A DNA stretch of 6,354 nucleotides, from NCBI GenBank assembly GCA_030039095.1, contig JASHQP010000702.1, forward strand, positions 1-6,354. Reading direction: 5' to 3'. Below, one piece after another: positions 1-3,720 of this stretch. The notes under the pieces were generated by a model that saw only the letters and a program-made list of their open reading frames with translations, made no database searches and was not told where the DNA came from. Made by a program: the position numbers and the translations under genes. How positions within the stretch are numbered: the first letter of the stretch is position 1; every line of letters begins with the position of its first letter. The stretch is from Streptosporangiaceae bacterium (GTDB taxonomy: Bacteria; Actinomycetota; Actinomycetes; Streptosporangiales; Streptosporangiaceae).

Positions 1-1
1 C

Positions 2-613
2 CGCTGAAGGCCGCAGGCGGATCAGGGCGAGGCTCAGCGCGGAGACGGCGAACGAGGCGGCGTCGGCCGCGAAGGCGGGCGCTGGCCCGGCCGTGGCGAC
101 CAGCAGTCCGCCGAGCACGGGCCCGGCGACGCCGCCGGCCTGGACCGCCGCCGAGTTGACCGCGTTGCCGGCCGCCAGGTGGCCGGGTTCCAGCAGCGAC
201 GGCATGATCGAGAACGAGGCCGGGATGAACAGCCCCTCACCCGCCCCCAGCAGCGCGGCGACCGGGCCGAGCAAGGCCAGAGAGGCCACGTGCCCGGCGG
301 CGAGCGCCGCGAGCACGATGACGAGCCCGCACCGCGCGGCGTCGGCGGTGAGCATGATCGTCCGTGGCCCGATCTTGTCGGTGAGCAGCCCGCCGGCCGG
401 GATCAGGGCCGTCCGCGGCAGGCCGTAGCACGCCAGCACCGTCCCGAGCAGGATCGTGCCGCCGTGCGCCGACAGCACCAGCCACGGCAGGGCGACCGCG
501 TAGCAGTAGTCGCCGACCGTGGAGGTGAACTGGCCAGAGGCCAGCAGCCGCAAGCTCCGGTCGGACAGCGGACCGCTGCGCCAGGCAGCGGCGACGCGGG
601 CCGTGATGGTCAT
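2..613 (-). CDS. MFS transporter, probable exporter (C-terminus beyond window edge)
   Basis: Reading the minus strand from ATG at 613-611 gives an open frame of 204 codons that leaves the window without a stop. The protein begins MTITARVAAAWRS and shows a hydrophobic first helix at about residues 23-48 (LRLLASGQFTS then ALPWLVL), a second at 53-75, a motif-A-like cytoplasmic loop GGLLTDKIGPRT at 74-85, further hydrophobic segments at about 86-107 and 110-130, and GPVLGGLL at 164-171. These are features of the major facilitator superfamily, resembling the 12-helix EntS/MFS_3-type exporters, so about half the protein is present. It should be an inner-membrane, proton-driven exporter; the substrate is unknown. 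Its ATG overlaps the stop of the upstream regulator gene (ATGA, 610-613), so translation is probably coupled and the regulator probably controls it. Export rather than import is inferred from the family and the neighbour. Confidence 0.88.
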   Translation of the reverse strand, partial: MTITARVAAAWRSGPLSDRSLRLLASGQFTSTVGDYCYAVALPWLVLSAHGGTILLGTVLACYGLPRTALIPAGGLLTDKIGPRTIMLTADAARCGLVIVLAALAAGHVASLALLGPVAALLGAGEGLFIPASFSIMPSLLEPGHLAAGNAVNSAAVQAGGVAGPVLGGLLVATAGPAPAFAADAASFAVSALSLALIRLRPSA

Positions 614-1242
614 CGCGCTTCGTCGGGGTCGAACCAGGGCAGCAGGTCGAGCACGGCATGCACCCGGTGCGCGCCGGGCGGCCGGTCCGCCGGGTCGAGG
701 CGGCGGTAGCCGGCCAGCAGCCCTGCGATCTGGTTCCGCAGCGCGGCGGCCTCGGCCACGGTCACGTGCACCACATCCTGATTCCAGCCAGCGACCTCGC
801 GCCACGCGGCCGGGTACCGGCCGGCCCGGGCAAGGTACTCGGCGCGAATTTCGGCGAATCGCGTCTGCGTGCTCTCGGCCAGGAGGTGCGCCGCGGCCCG
901 GAGCGCGTCGGGCTGATCCGGCTCGCCCTCGTCGAACGACGTGGAGATGATCCGCGCGCGCCAGGGCCGCTGCCTGCCGTCCGCGGCGCTGGCCGGGTCC
1001 TGTTCGACGAAGCCGTAGCGCGCCAGGGCCCGCAGGTGGTAGCTGCACGCCGATGGCGAGAGCCCCGTCACGGTGGCGCACTCGGTGGCCGTTGCCGGGC
1101 CGTCGAGCGCGAGGCGCTGCAGCATCGCGATGCGCGCCGGGTGAGCCAGCGCCCGCATCATCCGCGGGTTGTCCAGGCGCAGCGGGTTCTGGGGCGTCCC
1201 CGGCGGGCGAGGCTGGTCCGCCGGCATTTCGGAAGCGGTCAT
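610..1242 (-). CDS. ArsR-like winged helix-turn-helix transcriptional regulator
   Basis: This encodes a 210-residue protein with a winged helix-turn-helix domain at about residues 27-105: MMRALAHPARIAMLQRLA is the first helix typical of ArsR/HTH_20 proteins, and SPSACSYHLRALARYGFVE (62-80) is the recognition helix leading into the wing. The remaining C-terminal half (about 110-210) is alpha-helical in appearance and probably serves dimerisation or ligand sensing. No CxC metal-binding motif is visible, so a metal sensor is unlikely. The frame stays open up to 1350, but I chose ATG 1242 because AGGAG lies 7 bases upstream (1250-1254) and because a longer form would code through the probable promoter and operator at 1270-1309. 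The gene ends inside the start codon of the MFS exporter (4-base overlap). It probably represses its own promoter and, through it, the exporter; the ligand is unknown. Confidence 0.88.
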   Translation of the reverse strand: MTASEMPADQPRPPGTPQNPLRLDNPRMMRALAHPARIAMLQRLALDGPATATECATVTGLSPSACSYHLRALARYGFVEQDPASAADGRQRPWRARIISTSFDEGEPDQPDALRAAAHLLAESTQTRFAEIRAEYLARAGRYPAAWREVAGWNQDVVHVTVAEAAALRNQIAGLLAGYRRLDPADRPPGAHRVHAVLDLLPWFDPDEAR

Positions 1243-1249
1243 GGCCGGG

Positions 1250-1254
1250 CTCCT
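1250..1254 (-). promoter_or_regulatory. Shine-Dalgarno site deciding the regulator start
   Basis: The minus strand reads AGGAG, then 7 bases, then ATG at 1242. Neither the upstream candidate start at 1350 nor the MFS start at 613 has such a site. It supports the 210-residue form of the regulator over the 246-residue one. Confidence 0.7.
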
Positions 1255-1269
1255 GGAATTCCTGAAGAG

Positions 1270-1299
1270 CTTGCTTCGAAAGATAAACTTCGAAGCAAG
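1270..1299. promoter_or_regulatory. Probable operator: 11-bp perfect inverted repeat with two TTCGAA boxes
   Basis: CTTGCTTCGAA (1270-1280) is the exact reverse complement of TTCGAAGCAAG (1289-1299), separated by 8 bases. Each arm contains the self-complementary TTCGAA, and their starts are 14 bp apart. The element lies 28 bases upstream of the regulator start and overlaps the candidate -10 element at 1280-1285. This placement is what is expected of an autoregulatory operator for a dimeric winged-helix repressor. The binding protein is inferred from adjacency, not shown. Confidence 0.65.
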
Positions 1300-1309
1300 T
1301 CTTTCACAA
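1280..1309 (-). promoter_or_regulatory. Candidate sigma-70-type promoter of the regulator-exporter unit
   Basis: On the minus strand TTGTGA (1304-1309) resembles a -35 element and TATCTT (1280-1285) matches the actinobacterial TANNNT -10 pattern, with an 18-base spacer. Transcription would start near 1273, giving a leader of about 30 bases before ATG 1242. Both arms of the 1270-1299 inverted repeat overlap this promoter, so a bound repressor would block RNA polymerase. Confidence 0.45.
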
Positions 1310-1363
1310 TTCGGCCTGGGCTGAGTAGCTCCGATAAGACCTGACAGCATCGTCTCCCTTTTC

Positions 1364-1396
1364 TGACCTGCGGGTTTGATGCTTAGGTGCAGGTCA
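1364..1396. repeat. 8-bp perfect inverted repeat upstream of the GDSL hydrolase gene
   Basis: TGACCTGC (1364-1371) is the exact reverse complement of GCAGGTCA (1389-1396), with 17 bases between. It lies 107-140 bases upstream of the hydrolase start, in the divergent intergenic region. It could be an operator for a dimeric regulator or a hairpin in a leader. No convincing -10/-35 pair for the hydrolase gene is visible nearby, so its role is open. Confidence 0.35.
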
Positions 1397-1503
1397 CGGC
1401 CGGGTCGCCGCGACGGTGCCTACTTGCCCCGTGGCCGCGTGTGCGGGACCGTTTGTTCTGAGCGGAGCACAGTGGCGCCATCTGAGGCGAGGGAGCGGAG
1501 GTC

Positions 1504-2100
1504 GTGGCCTGGTCAACTTATGTCGCCATCGGGGACAGTCTGACTGCCGGGCGGGGCGATGAGGGTCGGGACGGGCGCCCGATCGGGTGGGCGCAGCGGC
1601 TCGCCGACATCCTCAGCGTGCGGACCACCGAGCGGTGCAGCTTTACCAACCTGGCCGTGGACGGTGCCACCGTTCACGACGTGCTGAGCAAGCAGCTTCC
1701 CGCGGTCGCCGCGCTCGAGCCCGACCTGGTCAGCGTCACGGTGGGAATCAATGACATCCGCCGCCGTGAGTTCGATGAGCTGAGCTTCAAGGCCGATCTC
1801 GGGCAGCTCTTCGAGGCTCTGGCCGCGACCGAGGCCACGCTGCTGACCTGCACCCTTCCCGACCTGACGGAGATCATGTCGCTGTCGCAGGAACTGCGTG
1901 AGGTCGCGCGCGAGCGCATGCGGCTGGCCAGCGACATCATCCGCGAGCAGGCGGAGTCCTACGGTGCCGTATGCCTCGATGCGTGGACCCTGCCCGGGGT
2001 CACCGACCCGGACCTCTACGCGGCAGACCGCCTGCACCCGAATCCCCGGGGTCATCAGTTCATCGCCGCGGCATGCGCCGACAAGCTGGCGCCGCGCTGA
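1504..2100 (+). CDS. SGNH/GDSL-family hydrolase, cytoplasmic
   Basis: This encodes a 198-residue esterase/lipase-type protein. The signature blocks are in order: block I GDSL at residues 10-13 with catalytic Ser12; block II Gly54 in NLAVDGATVHD; block III GIND at 81-84 with Asn83, which forms the oxyanion hole with Gly54 and Ser12; block V D175-x-x-H178 in AADRLHPN, supplying the catalytic Asp and His. All catalytic positions are intact, so the enzyme should be active on an ester or acyl bond. The substrate cannot be read from the sequence. There is no signal peptide or membrane segment, so it acts in the cytoplasm. The GTG start has GGGAG 8 bases upstream (1491-1495). The gene stands alone, divergent from the regulator. 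A short hairpin directly follows its stop. Confidence 0.9.
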   Translation: MAWSTYVAIGDSLTAGRGDEGRDGRPIGWAQRLADILSVRTTERCSFTNLAVDGATVHDVLSKQLPAVAALEPDLVSVTVGINDIRRREFDELSFKADLGQLFEALAATEATLLTCTLPDLTEIMSLSQELREVARERMRLASDIIREQAESYGAVCLDAWTLPGVTDPDLYAADRLHPNPRGHQFIAAACADKLAPR

Positions 2101-2116
2101 CCCGGCAGCGGCCGGG
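2101..2116 (+). terminator. Possible short terminator hairpin after the hydrolase gene
   Basis: CCCGGC (2101-2106) and GCCGGG (2111-2116) form a perfect 6-bp stem with loop AGCG, starting at the base after the TGA stop. There is no U-tract, which is common for actinobacterial terminators but also makes the call weak. The stronger terminator-like structure is about 375 bases further on. Confidence 0.3.
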
Positions 2117-2147
2117 ACCGGGCAGGACCGGGTTTCGGGATGCCTGC

Positions 2148-2222
2148 TGTGGACGGCTGTGTGGATGCAGCGGTGGAAAAACCGCACTACGCGGGGGATA
2201 ACGGCCGGTGTCTTGTGGATGG
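2148..2222 (+). repeat. Cluster of TGTGGA direct repeats resembling weak DnaA boxes
   Basis: TGTGGACGG (2148-2156), TGTGGATGC (2160-2168) and TGTGGATGG (2214-2222) share TGTGGA(C/T) in the same orientation. GGGGATAA (2194-2201) lies between them. The reverse complements (for example CCGTCCACA) match 7 of 9 positions of the DnaA-box consensus TTGTCCACA or TTATCCACA. The stretch also holds a small hairpin, GCGGT/ACCGC (2170-2185). No replication gene is nearby, so DnaA binding is only a possibility. Confidence 0.2.
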
Positions 2223-2228
2223 CCAAAG

Positions 2229-2240
2229 AATCTCGAGATT
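2229..2240. repeat. 12-bp perfect palindrome
   Basis: AATCTCGAGATT is fully self-complementary. It is flanked by GCCAA/TTGGC, which can pair across it. It could be a binding site for a dimeric DNA-binding protein in the region between the hydrolase and dapA. No known operator is recognised. Confidence 0.25.
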
Positions 2241-2255
2241 GGCTGCCCGGACCCC

Positions 2256-2285
2256 TTGTGCAGGGCCTTGGCGAGGCAGTAGAAA
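2256..2285 (+). promoter_or_regulatory. Weak candidate promoter for the structured RNA
   Basis: TTGTGC (2256-2261) and TAGAAA (2280-2285) are separated by 18 bases and resemble -35 and -10 elements, though the -10 lacks the final T. A transcript would start near 2292, just before the CACCACTTAAC segment and the hairpin array. It was chosen largely by position. Confidence 0.2.
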
Positions 2286-2291
2286 AGCACT

Positions 2292-2520
2292 CACCACTTA
2301 ACGCGGAGGCCGATCCGGGGGAGACCCCGGAGCCTCGGGGGAAACCCTGGGACGCTTGGGAAATCCGGGTAACCGGAGGTTCGGGCGGGTGTCTGGCGCT
2401 GGTGGTGCGGCGCGCAGCGGACAGCAGCCGGGTGACCGGCCAGCCGAGCAATCGGCACGTTGGGCTGCGGGCCAAGCGAGGCCCCTCCATCTCATACATG
2501 GGGGGGCCTCGTAATTATTG
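2292..2520 (+). ncRNA. Candidate structured RNA with five GNRA-loop hairpins (family unassigned)
   Basis: The plus-strand transcript can form an unusual series of short stems. Hairpin 1 (2306-2336) has lower stem GAGGC/GCCTC, a 3-base bulge CGA, upper stem TCCGGGG/CCCCGGA and loop GAGA. Hairpin 2 (2336-2349) has CGGGG/CCCTG and loop GAAA. Hairpin 3 (2364-2377) has TCCGG/CCGGA and loop GTAA. A bulged stem, TGTC..CGCTG with CAGCG..GACA, spans 2390-2423. Hairpin 4 (2427-2440) has GCCGG/CCGGC and loop GTGA. Hairpin 5 (2443-2456) has GCCGA/TCGGC and loop GCAA. All five loops fit GNRA. CACCAC (2292-2297) could also pair with GTGGTG (2402-2407), closing the domain or forming a pseudoknot. A 14-bp hairpin ends the region. 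It lies upstream of dapA on the same strand, so it could be a regulatory leader or a free-standing small RNA. The 5' part (CTTAAC, GGGGGAAACC, TTGGGAAATCC) recalls ydaO/c-di-AMP riboswitches, but the conserved 3' block GAAUCCGUCAGCUAAC of that class is absent, so I do not assign it. Ends are approximate. Confidence 0.45.
2477..2520 (+). terminator. Strong terminator-like hairpin upstream of dapA
   Basis: CGAGGCCCCTCCAT (2477-2490) pairs with ATGGGGGGGCCTCG (2498-2511) over 14 bp with a single G-U pair; the loop is CTCATAC. The bases after the stem, TAATTATTG (2512-2520), are AT-rich but not a true U-run, so termination may be partial. It could end the structured RNA, act as an attenuator for dapA, or end transcription coming from the hydrolase gene. 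The left-arm bases CGAGGC (2477-2482) are also complementary to GCCTCG at 2332-2337 in the first upstream hairpin, so alternative pairing is possible. Confidence 0.6.
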
Positions 2521-2604
2521 TGCCGTGATGACCCAAATTATCGCCGCCGCCTCAACAAATTGCGCACAACGCGTAACGCCATGTGCAATGGCGGACGATA
2601 ATTA
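2512..2604. repeat. AT-richer island with nested inverted repeats
   Basis: AATTATCGCCGCC (2536-2548) pairs with GGCGGACGATAATT (2590-2603), with one bulged base. Inside it ATTGCGCA (2559-2566) pairs with TGTGCAAT (2582-2589) with one G-U. A second copy of the left arm, TAATTATTG (2512-2520), can pair with CGATAATTA (2596-2604) with one wobble, so two left arms compete for one right arm. The base composition is clearly more AT-rich than the surroundings. GATAAT occurs on the plus strand at 2597-2602 and on the minus strand at 2537-2542, each resembling a -10 element but with no good -35. It may be a regulator-binding or promoter region for dapA. Confidence 0.4.
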
Positions 2605-2614
2605 GACAGACGCA

Positions 2615-2704
2615 GGCGACGTGGGTACCCCCGAGCTCACGTCGCCGCGTCTTCACTCCGGGCCGTCGGCTGGTCGGCCAGCCCGGGAGTTTGCGCCCGG
2701 GGCG
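2615..2704 (+). repeat. Series of strong stems just upstream of dapA
   Basis: GGCGACGTG (2615-2623) and CACGTCGCC (2638-2646) are perfect 9-bp reverse complements with a 14-base loop. Next, ACTCCG (2655-2660) pairs with CGGGAGT (2684-2690, one bulged G), enclosing a perfect 6-bp hairpin GGCTGG/CCAGCC (2668-2683, loop TCGG). A small CGCC/GGCG hairpin follows at 2694-2704. If dapA is transcribed from upstream these would lie in its 5' leader. If it is transcribed from 2760 they are only DNA elements. High GC content makes such stems easier to find by chance, but the 9-bp one stands out. Confidence 0.3.
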
Positions 2705-2746
2705 TTGCGCTGCGCGCCGGCAGTACCCCGTGACGCCGCAGCCCGG

Positions 2747-2752
2747 TAGCGT
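2747..2752 (+). promoter_or_regulatory. Candidate -10 element for a leaderless dapA transcript
   Basis: TAGCGT fits the actinobacterial TANNNT -10 pattern and ends 7 bases before the dapA ATG at 2760, so transcription would begin on or beside the start codon. No Shine-Dalgarno sequence is present between 2730 and 2759, as expected for a leaderless gene. No -35 match is visible at the proper distance. Confidence 0.35.
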
Positions 2753-2759
2753 TCGGTAC

Positions 2760-3713
2760 ATGAGTGCTTCGACGACAACGCCAGAGGGCGGCGGCGCGGC
2801 ACGGTCGGAGCGGGTCCCGTTCGGCCGGATGCTCACCGCGATGATCTCCCCGATGACCAGCGACGGGGCTGTCGACTACGACGGTGCGGCCCGGCTGGCC
2901 GAGTACCTGGTCACCGACATGCGTAACGACGGCCTGGTGATCAGCGGAACCACCGGCGAGTCGCCCACCACGTCCGACGCCGAGAAGGCGCAGTTGCTGC
3001 GCACCGTGATCGACGCGGTCGGCGACCGGGCCACGATCGTGGCGGGCGTCGGCACCAACGACACCGCGCACACCTGCGAGCTGGCCAGGCAGGCAGAGGA
3101 GGCCGGCGCTCACGGCCTGCTCGTCGTCACGCCGTACTACAACAAGCCGCCACAGCACGGCCTGGTTGCGCACTTCACCGCCGTGGCGGACGCGACCGGC
3201 CTGCCGGTGCTGGTCTACGACATCCCGGGCCGGACCGGCACCGCGATCGCCACCGAGACTTTGCTGCAGCTCTCCGCGCACCCGCGGATCGTCGCGGTGA
3301 AGGACGCCAAGGGCGACTTCGGCGCGAGTTCCGTGGTCATGGCGGCCACCGGCCTGGCGTTCTACAGCGGCGACGACATGCTGAACCTGCCCTGGCTCTC
3401 GGTCGGGGCCGTCGGCTTCGTGAGCGTGCACGGCCACGTGGTCGGCGACCGGCTGCACGAGATGATCGACGCCTACGTGGCGGGCGACGTGGGCACCGCG
3501 CTGGCCATCCACCGCGAGCTGCTGCCGGTCTACACCGGCATGACCCGCATGCAGGGCACGGTCAGCGCCAAGGCGGCGCTCGCCATGCTCGGGCTGCCCG
3601 GCGGCCCGGTGCGCCCGCCCCTGGCCGACGCCACCACCGCCGAGGCCGAGCGGCTGCGCACCGATCTCGTGGCTGGCGGCGTGAAGCTGCCCAGCTCGTG
3701 GCCGGCAGCGTGA
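2760..3713 (+). CDS. dapA: 4-hydroxy-tetrahydrodipicolinate synthase
   Basis: This encodes a 317-residue protein of the DapA/N-acetylneuraminate lyase TIM-barrel family. It condenses pyruvate with L-aspartate semialdehyde in the cytoplasm, the first step committed to diaminopimelate and lysine. Motifs: GTTGES at 63-68 (pyruvate-binding Thr64/Thr65), TPYYNKPPQHGL at 124-135 (Tyr126/Tyr127), VYDIPGRTG at 152-160 (Tyr153, and Arg158, which binds the semialdehyde carboxylate), and AVKDAKGD at 179-186, where Lys181 should form the Schiff base. Length is slightly above the usual ~300 because of an N-terminal extension of about 20 residues. The frame is open back to 2583, but that extension is arginine-rich and unlike the family. 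ATG 2760 gives a normal N-terminus; ATG 2829 would cut close to the barrel. There is no Shine-Dalgarno at 2760. RNase J begins 7 bases after the stop, so the two are almost certainly co-transcribed. Confidence 0.95.
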   Translation: MSASTTTPEGGGAARSERVPFGRMLTAMISPMTSDGAVDYDGAARLAEYLVTDMRNDGLVISGTTGESPTTSDAEKAQLLRTVIDAVGDRATIVAGVGTNDTAHTCELARQAEEAGAHGLLVVTPYYNKPPQHGLVAHFTAVADATGLPVLVYDIPGRTGTAIATETLLQLSAHPRIVAVKDAKGDFGASSVVMAATGLAFYSGDDMLNLPWLSVGAVGFVSVHGHVVGDRLHEMIDAYVAGDVGTALAIHRELLPVYTGMTRMQGTVSAKAALAMLGLPGGPVRPPLADATTAEAERLRTDLVAGGVKLPSSWPAA

Positions 3714-3720
3714 CGCCGCA

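Noticed and set aside
237..659. Minus-strand frame over the exporter region
   Set aside because: It is rich in arginine without hydrophobic segments. The other minus-strand frame gives a clear MFS protein.
1243..1350. N-terminal extension of the regulator to an ATG at 1350
   Set aside because: The extension codes through the promoter/operator repeat, shows no family similarity, and the ATG at 1242 has a good AGGAG site.
1513..2499. Long minus-strand open frame opposite the hydrolase and the structured region
   Set aside because: No recognisable protein features; it mirrors the GDSL gene and then runs through the hairpin array.
2477..2511. Lysine riboswitch explanation for the dapA upstream region
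   Set aside because: None of the conserved lysine-riboswitch segments is seen, and this class is not typical of actinobacteria.
2512..2604. Miniature transposable element with TAATTA ends
   Set aside because: The ends match over only 9 bases with a wobble, there is no flanking duplication, and nested stems fit a regulatory structure at least as well.
1898..2605. Plus-strand frame overlapping the end of the hydrolase and continuing through the intergenic region
   Set aside because: It starts inside the hydrolase in another frame and its composition (many R, S, T, P, W) is not protein-like. The hairpins argue for non-coding DNA.
2583..2759. N-terminal extension of DapA by 59 residues
   Set aside because: The residues are arginine- and proline-rich and unlike DapA N-termini; the region holds perfect inverted repeats instead. 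ATG 2760 gives a normal length.
2101..2759. tRNA, tmRNA, RNase P RNA or insertion-sequence remnant in the intergenic stretch
   Set aside because: No GGTTCGA-type T-loop with acceptor stem, no recognisable RNase P or tmRNA segments, and no transposase fragments or target-site duplications were found.
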